DNA from: Paralithodes platypus
Taxonomy: Eukaryota > Arthropoda > Malacostraca > Decapoda > Lithodidae
Assembly: GCA_032716605.1 (NCBI GenBank)
Contig: CM064580.1
Coordinates: 34,948,518 to 35,012,517, forward strand
Direction of reading: 5' to 3'
Length of the DNA stretch: 64,000 nucleotides
Shown in pieces: positions 32,000 to 42,433 of this stretch. Made by a program: the position numbers and the translations under genes. The first letter of the stretch is position 1; each line of letters opens with the position of its first letter. Under the pieces are notes generated by a model. That model made no database searches. It was not told the origin of the DNA and worked only from the letters and a program-made list of their open reading frames with translations.

Positions 32000-32815
32000 A
32001 TTTCGTCCATGGACGATATGGGCAGAACCGAATGGTAGTATGATCAGTATTGCTCGAGGGACAGTTATGGTCTGAAGCCGTTTTGGTTGGTAGCCGTTTT
32101 GGTCCATGGTCCATACTGTTGTTGTCTCAAGGTGTATATTTTGCCCGTGGCAGTTTTGGTTCACAGCCAATTTAGTTTAGACCCAGCAGTCACGATGGCA
32201 GAATTAAGTCATTGGTATCAACTGAAGGCACCAGTCAAATCTCATTCAATTCCATTCATGCATATTTGGGATAATGGCACAGTACAATTTAAAGGGTTAA
32301 GTACCTAAGCCCCAAGCTGAAGTTATCCTATCATATCCATTTCTGGGTATGTGAAATCCTTACGTAGCCTGTATGTCTCACAGTGAGTGTCGTGAAGATC
32401 AGACAACACATTTTCCAAGGTAATAAGTTTGGGGTGTCATTTTGAGGGAGCGGATGTGCGGGAAGGTTCATCGAGTATTGGGCAAAAGTTAATGGTTTCT
32501 ATTTTGAAACTAAATGATGGTAGTGACGATGTTTGTTTTAAGTTTGTCTAGTATTTTTGTTTATATATTTTAGATCCTGCTTACACTTATATATAGACAA
32601 ACAGACAACTATGATCACATAATCTCTGGAAATTCATATGGTGCAGATAAAAAGAAGAGTTAGCTGAGCCTGGGAACTGCATAGGAGAAAGCCGAGTACA
32701 GAGAAAGGCCGTGTGTCACTAACAGGATTCACACCTCCTCACATATTGACCTCCAGCAAATATAGGAACAGCGGGGCACACCTCTAGAAGGCTCTCGGGG
32801 CTCATTATAGAGTCC
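32000..32815. other. Unassigned sequence
   Basis: Contains short diverged repeats of GCCGTTTTGGTT near 32077-32160. No gene seen. Confidence 0.4.
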
Positions 32816-32912
32816 TTAACCCCTTCAATGACTTCACCACTTCTTATATTTAATTTAAGCTACCACCTGAATATTTTATACAACTTTGGATCAATCTCTA
32901 GTAACCAGTTAA
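32816..32912 (+). mobile_element. Short TTAA MITE, family 2, degenerate
   Basis: TTAACCCCTTCAATGAC at the left and CCAGTTAA at the right, 97 bp apart; the core is diverged. Confidence 0.4.
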
Positions 32913-33398
32913 ACCTAAGATGATTCTCAGTTTCAGTATTTTCGACTGAGTGTAACTAAAATATAATTAAGAAAGACTCATACCATTGGATTCCGAGAGT
33001 GTATTCGTTAAGGCATAAGCTGAATTAAATATAATGAAAACCGTTATTAGATAATACATAAAGATAAAGGTAAATTCAGGTACTAACACCGACACCAATC
33101 TTTACTATGAGCGACTTGTAATTTATAAGTATCTAAATGTCAAAATACATGACCTTGGAGCAGTAAGCCATATTAATGTCCAATATCTCTTTACTAGGTT
33201 GAAATCAGCGCCGAAGGTTGACATAAGAGCAGCATAGGTTGGTTACCTGGTTGCATCAAATATCGTGCACTGATATAAATAAAATGTTATTTCCTCTCGC
33301 TTAAACATTAAGCTATTCATAGTGCAGTTGGGTACAGTGCATGATTAGATTAATATCCAGTATTCGATAAGTGGATATGAATCGTTGTCATGTGTTGT
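32913..33398. other. Unassigned AT-rich sequence
   Basis: Nothing recognised. Confidence 0.4.
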
Positions 33399-33720
33399 TG
33401 TTGTTGTTGTTGTTCCCCAGGCTGTCTGGCTGAACAGCCCCAAGGTCTCGAGCAAGGCCAAGGCCATAAACGAGCGCGCCCACAAAATCCTCCCTGCTTA
33501 CCACTAACAAAGCCCGGGTGACCGAAGCCACTCCAAGGCAGGGAGCTGAGGAGGGTGCGGAAACGCCCGGGAAACCAAAGCCCCACCCAAGGCCCTGTGC
33601 CCCTCAGCAATTATGAAGGGAAAGTTGAGGGGTAAGGGAAAAATGTGACGCTTTGGCTCCCAATCTGCCAACTTCTAGGTTGGCAGTAGGGAGGTCAATC
33701 CACGGAAAAGACGCCGCCAC
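33399..33720 (-). repeat. GC-rich block with (CAA)n tail, possible SINE
   Basis: Abruptly GC-rich relative to its neighbours. On the minus strand it ends GACAGCCTGGGG followed by (AAC)n, a common retroposon tail. No tRNA-like boxes identified. Confidence 0.4.
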
Positions 33721-33819
33721 TTGAGATCAAGAAGATATATAAGTAAAAGAAACAGTCAGAGTAAGCTATGGGTATGGCAGAGATCGCTCAGTTCTCACTC
33801 GGATAGACCAGCCCATCAC

Positions 33820-33985
33820 CACATGATGTCATGCGTTATACTTATAACTCTCTTGTTAGAGCGTGTAAGTTCTGTATGTGATATCCTGGGTTCGAATTCT
33901 GGGAGAATCGCAGGCTTTCATTAATTTCGTTTGGGGTGTTATTGGTGTTAAGAACGATGTTAATAATAAAGTAAAGCTAGATACG
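33820..33985 (+). mobile_element. tRNA-derived SINE
   Basis: CTCTTGTTAGAGCGTGTAAG (D/anticodon-arm-like), B box TGGGTTCGAATTCTGGG, body GCTTTCATTAATTTCGTT, tail GTTAATAATAAAG. Confidence 0.7.
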
Positions 33986-34459
33986 CTAACTACTACACAA
34001 TGGTGATATTTGTGCTTACCTCAACCGCAGGTACACTTTGATGCAGCAGACGAGCTTGTCTTTCTCTTTCATATTAATTGTTTTCAATACTATTCATCAT
34101 TGAGAAAGAAAGTTAACCATCTCTCCCAACTTTACATGATGAATAATATGGTGATTTCTGTTGTTTTTTTACGATCCACGTTGCAGTGGCGTGATGAAGG
34201 TTGTGCATTCAGAACAAACCATATATATATTTATATTACCACATCTTACTTGGCAATAGTTACAATATTATGTAAAATGTGTACAGAATATGAAACAAAT
34301 CAAAGTTTTGTTTTCAGGTTATTTCTGGTTATTTTCTGGTTAGATACAATTACACATACTACTATAAACTGCAATATGTTCATTCGCGGTCAAAAGACAT
34401 GAAGTACCTTTACAAGTTTGATATAACTATTTCTCTTCGAGCTCAAATATATATACTGC
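33986..34459. other. Unassigned AT-rich sequence
   Basis: A frame of 130 codons (34010-34402) lacks any recognisable domain and its composition follows the AT-rich sequence; not called as a gene. Confidence 0.4.
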
Positions 34460-34559
34460 TTAATCCTTTCAGGATACTATAATGCATTTCTTAATTTTAT
34501 GGCTATTATAAATCGATGTTATTAAGTTTAAAAAGTGTCTGCGGGGTCAAAGAGTTAAA
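34460..34559 (+). mobile_element. Short TTAA MITE, family 2
   Basis: TTAATCCTTTCAGGATAC to CAAAGAGTTAA, 100 bp; core GGCTATTATAAATCGATG. Confidence 0.6.
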
Positions 34560-35117
34560 TATCTTATATATAATTTGGTAAACTAAGCACTTCTATGGGC
34601 GTGTGCGTTAGGCCCATTGACAGCTGGGCCAGCCTTATGGGGAAATACATGGGAAAATGCAAATGTTCAGTATTCAATATCTATGAAAAAATTGATATTT
34701 GGAATCTTATTCATGGAACATTATATTCTTAGAATATTTTGAGACACCTGGTATGTGTTACTTTTCGGGACCATTTATGTTTGTGTGTCTATTTTTATAT
34801 AACGTATATTATTATGGATATAATTGGTAATATTAATAATAAATATTGTACACAAAACACATACAATTACTTTTATAGATAGTCTCTATAGAAATGCAAC
34901 CTTAAATAAACAAATTGAAGGACTTCAAAAATAATCTTAATGAGTGCAGCCTACATGGTAAACGTATAATTGAGTTTTTCTTTTATTAACACGACAAGGC
35001 AGGGAAAAAAACAGCCACGCACACACATGCAGGTATACGCTAAACAAATATCATGCTTACCCACCTACTTGCATATACACACTAAATATCACACTTATAT
35101 AGCAACCCATGTACTTT
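34560..35117. other. Unassigned AT-rich sequence
   Basis: Nothing recognised. Confidence 0.4.
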
Positions 35118-35148
35118 CTCTCCCTCTCTCTCACACACACACACTCTG

Positions 35149-35183
<35 letters not shown>

Positions 35184-35221
35184 GTCTCTCTCTCTCTCAC
35201 ACACACGCACACACACACACA

Positions 35222-35255
<34 letters not shown>
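35118..35255. repeat. (CT)n/(CA)n compound array
   Basis: Alternating TCTC and CACA blocks separated by CTCTGTCTC. A C run with CA repeats is at 35631-35665. Confidence 0.95.
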
Positions 35256-35257
<2 letters not shown>

Positions 35258-36253
35258 CATCTGATGGATATTGGATTAATATGAATGAATCAATAGGTAA
35301 GTGTAATTTCCCTTTCAAACTAATATATTTCTATACTATACAGAAACTTTCCTTGTGGGCATTTCCTGACCCGATGTGTTCCACTTTAGAGTTTAAATAG
35401 TTAAAGAATTTAGGAAAGCCAATAGAGTTAGGGGATAGATAGACAGGACAGAAGTATTTATTCTGAGTGACAGAAAAGTTTGAGCCAGTGAATTGTTATT
35501 CAGAAGACTCTAAGTTGGGAACACAAAAGCAAGTAAGTTTGTTGTGCACATATACATAACATCCACCTTTGGCTTGAAAATTTGGATAGAGAAAGTAGGA
35601 GGAGAAAGACAAGGGGCTGCATACACCACTCCCCCCCCCCCCCCCCCCCACACACACACTCATCCACCAATTCACACCAACCTGCACACATACACACATT
35701 TATTTGCTTTTCTGACAAAAGTAACTGTATTTCACAAACATATATTATATATCCCATCACTGGCCAAGATCGTAGATTATTCCCACAATATGTCGAGTCT
35801 TCATGTCATGCACAAGTAAAAATAATATCACAAGACCCTTCTCTGCGACCGATTCCCTTGGACTCTAGAATCACAATCAAATTATGGTGTATTGCAATCG
35901 ACCACCTTATCATTTACTGTCTCGCAATAACCGAGTTTTCAATTTGGTGTTCCAATATCCTGCATTTTCATAGTAACTCTTCCAGCATGCGATGACGCTT
36001 CTCTTGATTTTATTCTGACCCTTATTACATGACTATTTCAGTTTACGAGGGACTTGAGGGATACAGAGGGTTAATTGAGAGTATTCACTTTTGTTCGCCA
36101 TAGGTCCTTCCTAATCTGTCTAAAACTATCTAATGGTATAGGTAGAAATGCGTCATGACAATGCAAAAGTAAAACCATGATTAATTACCATCCATATCTA
36201 AAATATCAAAATATATAGACATCGAGTAGCCCAGGTGACACATATTACATAGC
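35256..36253. other. Unassigned sequence with family 2 MITE remnants
   Basis: Near 35990-36170 are fragments CAGAGGGTTAA and GGTCCTTCCTAATCTG with ATCTAATGGTATAGG that resemble decayed family 2 copies. No gene. Confidence 0.4.
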
Positions 36254-36626
36254 TTAAGGGGAGACTGGCTGTTTGTTTGGTCTGTTAATTCATTTATTCA
36301 TATATTTGTTTAGTTTCCTCCCTAGACCTCCATCAAGCTTAGAAAAACACCCCCTAGACCCCCCTTCAAGATAAATTTGTAAATTTTTCGGTAGAAAAAT
36401 GTCCAGGCCGAAGGCCGGTTCCTCTTAAAATTGCAGGCTCGCTATCGCTCGCCAGGAAATAATCGACACCTAAATGGCACGAAAGGTTTTACAATTGAAA
36501 ACGAAATGGGGCGAAAGGTGTTAAAATCGACAAACTAATGGGCCGAACGTCTTATAATTTCAAAACTAGTGGGGCTAAACATTAGGGAGAAGGGAGTCCA
36601 GAAAAAAACGGTCTGCCTCCCCTTAA
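36254..36626 (-). mobile_element. TTAA-type MITE, family 1
   Basis: TTAAGGGGAGACTGGC to CTGCCTCCCCTTAA. Hairpins ATTTTTCGGTAGAAAAAT and GGCCGAAGGCC intact. Confidence 0.9.
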
Positions 36627-37094
36627 CATAAATATAGATGCTATAATGCCACTGGGGAATATCGAAGTAATCCAAATGTCTTAAAATATTACTCCTGATA
36701 ATCTTCCAAAATACCCTATAATATTATTTGTTATTATTGAATTCCTGATCTAAAAGGTAATGTAGTACAATCGGGGGTATTAACTGATGTCATAGATTCC
36801 AGTGGTTTTCGCTCAACAAGTGTTATTGGTTATCTTTATAGTTACTGGGAAAAGTGCTTATCCCTCAGAGTAATAGTCAGTGTCCGAAACTTTGTGAAAT
36901 ATCTGACAACACTTATTAACCTCGACCGTACATTACCTCTCATAGGTCAGACATATTTCCTACGTAATTTAATCGCTAATTTAGAACAAAACTTGTCGTG
37001 AGTCATATCAAATAATTATACCTTACTTAATTTATTTGTTATTCTCTGACATGGCCGGTCCACCTAATTTGAGTAATATACATAATTTCTTACC

Positions 37095-37427
37095 TTAAGG
37101 GGAGGTATTTAGTTTGTTCCCTACGTTTTCATCAAGCTTAAAATTACACCCCCTAGACCCCCTTTCAAGATAAATTTGTACATTTTTCGGTAGAAAAATG
37201 TCCCGGCCAGAGGCCGGTTGCTCTTAAATTACAGGCTCGCTATCGCTCGCCAGGAAAAAATCGACACCTTAATGACACGAAAGGTCTTAAAATTGACAGA
37301 AATGGGGCAAAATGTCTTAAAATTTCAAAACTACTAGGGCGAATGTCTCGAAATGTCAAAAACAATGGGGCTAAACATGAGGGAGAAAGGGGTCCAGAAA
37401 ATCCCTGAAGTGGAAATCTCCCCTTAA
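37095..37427 (-). mobile_element. TTAA-type MITE, family 1
   Basis: TTAAGGGGAGGTATTTAG to ATCTCCCCTTAA. Its terminal TTAA is also the left TTAA of the next element. Confidence 0.9.
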
Positions 37428-37651
37428 CCCTCTCCGACATATGACGCGATTTTGAGCCGATTAGGGATACTTTAAAGCCTTTGTTACCATCAGGGGAAAC
37501 CTTTAGTTTAGTTACTTCAACCTCTGCAGTTGTCTTTGAGTTAGCTGTGGGCAGAAAAAATATTTTGGAGAGGTAATTATAAGAGTGAGAGAACTCTATT
37601 TCTTATTGCTAATCTGGCAAGCTCTGTGTCATATGTGCGTGAAAGGGTTAA
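37424..37651. mobile_element. TTAA MITE, family 3 (228 bp)
   Basis: Left end TTAACCCTCTCCGACATATG; right end in reverse complement TTAACCCTTTCACGCACATA, then ATGAC on both arms. A reversed, expanded copy is at about 40790-41045. Confidence 0.75.
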
Positions 37652-37695
37652 ATAAAGTTGTATCCAAACATCAATCCAGGTAGTTATAATTGCCG

Positions 37696-37913
37696 ACTTG
37701 CGAGTGTCGTTCTATAAGGAAGTTGGAGCTGTAAACAACGATATTTAACACAATTTACAGCCAAAATACGGTCGTGGTACATAATTATATAAATACATAA
37801 AACCCATGTCAACATACCACCAGTTGTCCATCAGAAACGTACATTATTATCGAAGTTCTGTTTAATATCGATGTTCACGGCTCCAACTTCCTTATAGAAC
37901 GACACTCGCAAGT
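37696..37913. mobile_element. TIR MITE, family 4 (218 bp)
   Basis: Inverted repeats of about 36 bp starting ACTTGCGAGTGTCGTTCTAT on both arms. Target duplication not clear; both flanks contain AATTGC. Confidence 0.8.
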
Positions 37914-37965
37914 GGTCAATTGCATAAAGAAAAACCCAGGGGGTCCACGAATTCTTATGAGTGGG

Positions 37966-38216
37966 CTATAGTCTATTCGCTGTAAGTAGGCGAGAAATCA
38001 TGACCTCTAACCTCTGTAACTCAAAAACAACTAGAGTATAATCAAGCTAATATTTTTACCATTTGGGAAGAGTCAGCCAAGGAATAGATGTGGAAATTTA
38101 CAGCCAATTTATTCTAGCACTTTTTGAGTTACAGAGGAGGGGGATTAGTAGAGCGTCATTTTTTTTTTTTTTTTTTTTTTGTATTGTCTCGCCTACTTAC
38201 AGCGAATAGACTATAG
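37966..38216. mobile_element. TIR MITE, family 5 (251 bp)
   Basis: Perfect 30 bp inverted repeats starting CTATAGTCTATTCGCTGTAA. The interior has the inverted phrases TCTGTAACTCAAAAA and TTTTTGAGTTACAGA, and a T run. Confidence 0.85.
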
Positions 38217-38329
38217 AACTATACTATGGGCGTTGCGGAGTGGACGGTTGTAAGTATGAGTTTTCAATCCGTAGTGGGTGGTGTGATTCGATGTGTGGTT
38301 TTACTATGAAAAACAGATTGCACTTATTT

Positions 38330-38777
38330 CACCTCTTCTTTTTGGTCGATTTTTTTTTTTTTTTTTTATTTTTTTTTTTTTTTTTTTTTTTTTAAAGTTT
38401 CCTCTCTACGCACTCCATTCAAAGTTTTTTATTAATTTATTTTTTATATTTATTTTTATTTTTTTATTTTTTTTTTTTATTTTTATATTTTTTTTAATAA
38501 TTAAAAAAACATACAACCCCAGGATCCCTCTTCAAGATATATTTGAAATCCCCTAAATTTCACGAACAGTCTTAATATTGACAACAAATAGACTGGGTTT
38601 TGTTTTTTAAAGTGTATAAAAGGTCTTCTGAAATCGCCAAACCAACCAAACTAATGGACCCCGAACATCTTGAAAATCTCTGAAAACAACTAAAGGGGCA
38701 AAGCAATCGGCCCAAAGCTGAGCATATTTATAAGCCCGGAGAAGGGGGTCTAGAAAAGCGACCCATCTCCCCTCAAT
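38330..38777 (-). mobile_element. Degenerate family 1 MITE
   Basis: Only flanking phrases survive: TTTCCTCTCTACGCACTCC, CCCCTCTTCAAGATA-like, GAAATCGCCAAACC and CCCATCTCCCCTCAA. Long T tracts are inserted. Confidence 0.5.
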
Positions 38778-38788
38778 ACCTCCCCCAT

Positions 38789-38889
38789 TTAACCCTTTGA
38801 GGATCATGACACGCTTGGGCAGTTTATTCTGGCTATTGTTAGACAGAGTTTATTCAGATTAGGAAGAGTGTATGAAAGTCAAAGGGTTA
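38789..38889 (+). mobile_element. Short TTAA MITE, family 2 (about 100 bp)
   Basis: TTAACCCTTTGAGGATCATG at the left; right end in reverse complement GTAACCCTTTGACTTTC. Core TTATTCTGGCTATTGTTAG. Confidence 0.7.
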
Positions 38890-38964
38890 CCTAAGATAGT
38901 CTGCGTTTGAAGAGAGTGTATATACGTCTTATTGGGAGATTTATATATATATATACTGTATATA

Positions 38965-39320
38965 TATATTTTTTTTATTTTTTAAGTTTCCTCCATAGAC
39001 TTCCATCAAGTTTTTAAAAATACCCCCGAGACCCGCCTTCAGGATTACATTTTTTGCATTTTTGAGTAGAAAAATGCCTCTGCCGTGTGCCGATTTCACC
39101 TATTTTACACAATCGAACACCCTCTAGAGATGGTGAAAAGATAGGATCTGAAAGTTGAAGGACAGAAAAAAAAAATGGTTTGAGACTCGAAAGGTCTTAA
39201 ATCGACCAAAACTTAATGGGTCGGCGGAGGCGGCGCGCGGCGCGAACGTCTTAAAAACTCAACACTAACGGGGCTAGAAAAAATAAATAAAAATGGGCAA
39301 ACCTCTTATAAAACTCCACC
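38965..39320 (-). mobile_element. Degenerate family 1 MITE
   Basis: Shows TTTCCTCCATAGACTTCCAT, GAAAAATGCCTCTGCC, GACTCGAAAGGTCTTAAATC and GAACGTCTTAAAAACTC; ends decayed. Confidence 0.55.
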
Positions 39321-39854
39321 ATCGCAAGCAAGCCACAATCTCCTCTTTTCTCTAGAACAATAGTGGCAGAAAAGAAGCCCGGTTTGCAGAGAGTTAATAA
39401 TAGACAGCCACACAAGGCGAAGGGCTGATCACGTATGCAGAGAGAGAGAGAGAGATTTACATAGATTTACATAGATACACTGACCACACAGACCTGACGA
39501 TCCCAGCGAGGTGGTCAGGACTTAATTCTAGTAGAGATAGCTAACCCGAGAATAAAGGACAGTGGAAGGAAAGGATAGCAACGAAGAAGGAGGAGAGAGA
39601 GATGAGGATGGGATAGAGAGAGGAGGAGAGCCGGGAGAGAGGTAGGTAGGTAGGTTGGACTAGGTAGAGAGGGTTTGTGTGTGAGAGAGAGCGAGGGTGA
39701 CTTGGTATAGTATAGAGATAGAGAGGGGGTTTTTTAGATAGAGAGGGTTTGTGCATTCGGAGTGCTTGCCTGAGACGTTTGCCGATGTGAATAGTCTGTC
39801 TGTGTCGGTTCATTTGTTTGTGTGGTTAGTCAGTGTGTAAATGGTTTGTGCTTG
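39321..39854. repeat. GA-rich sequence and dispersed repeat remnant
   Basis: An AG array at 39441-39454 leads into the reverse copy of the repeat seen at 30955-31010 (TACACTGACCACACAGACCT). From 39560 to 39760 there is purine-rich sequence with GGTAGGTAGGTAGG. No gene. Confidence 0.5.
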
Positions 39855-40440
39855 AAGGAGGGGAGGTTTGTAATTGGCTCCCTAGACCTCCATTATCAAG
39901 CTTAAGAGGGGTCACTGGCTTTTTATTGTTTTATCTTTCTCTCCTTTTCTCTCTTTCCGTGGCTTGTATCCATTCGGTCCCTTTCAGCCAACTGTTTTAA
40001 GACGTTTATCCCCATCCAGATGTCGATTTCTTCCTGGCGAGCGGGATTTGTTTTAGCGAGCCAGCATTGAAACTGGAGAAGAAATCCGGCCTTCGCCGGA
40101 GACCATTTTTCTCATCGGGAAACAATTTACAAATTTAAGGGGGGGCTTTGCTTATTGTGCGTCCCAAAAACAAAAGTATTATTATCTATTTATACTGGCT
40201 CGGCTACCGGCTCGCCAGGAGGAAAAAAAATATTGACACCTGGATGGGGGTGTTGTTGTTGGGGGGTGCGTGTAAAAAAAAAAACCCCGGGGTCTTAAAA
40301 CAGTTTTTTGTAAAACAGGAGGCTCTATCTCTCTGGCTGAAGTGGGGGCCCGAATGGATACAAGCCCAAAGAGGAGATGAGCGAAGATTGGGAGAGAAGA
40401 TATAAACAGATAAAAAAAAAAGCAAGGTGGGCTCCCTTAA
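39855..40440. mobile_element. Composite of family 1 and foldback-type MITE
   Basis: Starts with family 1 tail phrases (CCTAGACCTCCATTATCAAG), then a foldback-type body: GGCTTGTATCCATTCGG near 39960 and its reverse complement CCGAATGGATACAAGCC near 40350, with CCGGCCTTCGCCGG between. Contains many extra bases relative to cleaner copies. Confidence 0.6.
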
Positions 40441-40600
40441 CCCTTTCTGTACTGGCGACGTTTTGTTTATTTTTTATTCTAGCTATATTTAGAGGATTTT
40501 ATGAAGTTTACGAAAAAGAGAAGAAGAGGGAAGGGAGTAGGAGCATTTTTTTTTTTTTGAGAGGCAAGAAGGACAGGTGTCTGTGGTAGTAAACCGCTTA
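40437..40600 (+). mobile_element. Short TTAA MITE, family 2, interrupted
   Basis: TTAACCCTTTCTGTACTGGC shares its TTAA with the end of the preceding element; the core is interrupted by purine-rich sequence, then CTGTGGTAGTAAA. Confidence 0.5.
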
Positions 40601-40789
40601 TCACAAAAAGCAAGAGCAAGAGCGCACATGTGGATATGGCTCCGCAGAGCGAGAGGGGAGAGAGATAATCGAGAGAGAGGAAGATAGATACCAGAGAAGC
40701 CCGCAGAGGGACTATGTGCACTAGAGCGAGGGAGAGCATCCGAAGTAAGAGGAGAAAAATGGACAAATGCCAGACGGTGAGCGATAAGA

Positions 40790-41045
40790 AAATAGAGGTT
40801 CTCTCACTCTTATAATTACCCCCTCTCCCAGAAAAATTGCAAGATTTTCTAGCCCAGCAGCTCAACTCAAAGACAACTGCAGTAGGTTGATTGAAAAAAG
40901 GCTAGAACCCTCCCCTAAAACTAAAGGTTTTGTTCTAAAAAAATACCCCTGATGGTATACAAAGGCTGTTTTTTATTTAAAAAGTTTAGTTAATCCCTAA
41001 TAGGCTCAAAAATCGCGTTCATATGCGTGTTTGTGTGGAACTGAA
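40790..41045 (-). mobile_element. TTAA MITE, family 3, expanded copy
   Basis: Reverse complement matches phrases of 37424-37651: CTCACTCTTATAATTACC, CTCAAAGACAACTGCAG, CCCTGATGGTA, CTAATAGGCTCAAAA and TCGCGTTCATATGCG. Confidence 0.55.
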
Positions 41046-41309
41046 TGAAATTGGTTTCCGCTTGTGAAAGGGTGTAAAATTTTTATTTTTTTAAAGAAAA
41101 ACGAAGATTAAGCGAAGGAAGGGGAGCTTAAGCGAGATAGTATCGATAAACACGCCCCTTGTAGTTAGGCTGATTGCTGTGATTGAACTCTCTGCTATGA
41201 CGGAGGACACCTTCTGTTGGCATGAGTGTTATGCTTGTACGCTCTGCTTCCGTGATGTATCGACTTACTTAAGCCTTTTTTTATGGTGTTTTGATCCCCT
41301 TGCATACAT

Positions 41310-41475
41310 GGTGGTGCAATGGTTTCTTGTAGTCGAATGCTTATTGTTCTGGGGGTGTGGTGTCCCCGAGGTGTTCGAATTCCAGGGAGAGAGGACCATA
41401 TGCTTTCATTAGTTTAATCAAGTGCATTGCTTGTTATTTTTAATTGATGATTACCGGTATTGTTAAGAACGGGGT
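41310..41475 (+). mobile_element. tRNA-derived SINE
   Basis: A-box-like GTGGTGCAATGGTTTC, B box GTGTTCGAATTCCAGGG, body GCTTTCATTAGTTTAATC. Confidence 0.65.
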
Positions 41476-41480
41476 GTATC

Positions 41481-42072
41481 TTAAGGGGAGACTGACCGTT
41501 TGTTTGGGTCTATGTGTCAACTATAATGTATTTGCATGAGATTTTGATTAGTTTTTTGTTTGTGAGTTTCCTCTCCTAGACCTCCATCAAAGCTAGTGCG
41601 AAGTAAGAAAAGAAGAAACACACCCACTAGACCCCCCCCCCCTTCAAGATAAATTTGTACATTTTTCGGTTAGAATATAGAGAGAAATAGGGAAAGGAAA
41701 AATTATCCCCCCAGCCGAAGGCCCGGTTCCTCTTAAAATTGCAACGAGTCAGTGCTCAGCTATTGCTCGCCTTAGGCAAAAAAATCGACACCTAAATGGC
41801 ACGAAAGGTCTGTCTCTTATTATAAAATTGAATCGACAAACGAGAAGTGGTCGGCGACAGAACATCTGTGCTTAGCAGAGAGGTGTGAGTTTTAATGTTG
41901 TTTTGTTAAAAAAAGATCGCACACGGAACTCGTGCAGGTGTCCGAACGGGGTCTTATAATACTCAAACACTAAGTGGGGCTAGCTACTTACTCTACTTAA
42001 ACATGAGGAGAGAAGGGGGGGGGGTGGGGGTCCAGAAAGAAAAAAAAAGAAAAACGGTCTGCCTTCCCTTAA
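41481..42072 (-). mobile_element. TTAA-type MITE, family 1, expanded
   Basis: TTAAGGGGAGACTGACC to CTGCCTTCCCTTAA, but 592 bp rather than about 370; extra bases interrupt conserved boxes (for example within CGCTATCGCTCGCC). Confidence 0.75.
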
Positions 42073-42079
42073 TAGTGAC

Positions 42080-42430
42080 TTTGGCGTTCGCCGACTATCT
42101 CTGTTCGTGAGTCCTCTGGTTGCATAGAACTTCTCTCTCCTTTTCTCTTCTATTCCCCTCCTCTTCACTATCTTCCCTCCCTCTTTTTATCTAGTCTTCT
42201 CTCCTCTTTTTGTTCTATTTCCTCTTTCCCCTGTTTCAACTAAGTCTGATCCCTTGCCACTGTTCTTGTTATCGAGGTCTTCCCTCCTCTTTCTGTTTAT
42301 TTCCCTCCTCTTTTCCTGTTTCCCTATCTTCTCCACCGTAGTCTGTGTCTTTTACCTAGTTTTTGGATTCCCTCTTTATCTGATATCATGACCTGTCTCT
42401 GGACACCGTACTTGATTCATCCGTTTTCTA
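42080..42430. repeat. Pyrimidine-rich degenerate repeat
   Basis: CTTCCCTCCCTCTTT and TTCTCTCCTCTTTTTGTTCT phrases are the reverse complement of the purine-rich array at 46266-46660. Confidence 0.6.
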
Positions 42431-42433
42431 TTC

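Noticed and set aside
34010..34402. 130-codon frame as a possible host gene
   Set aside because: No recognisable domain, AT-driven composition, and surrounding sequence is repeats; not supportable.
37095..37427. Family 1 MITE as a structural RNA gene because of its hairpins
   Set aside because: High copy number, terminal inverted repeats and TTAA flanks fit a mobile element better; transcription is not shown.
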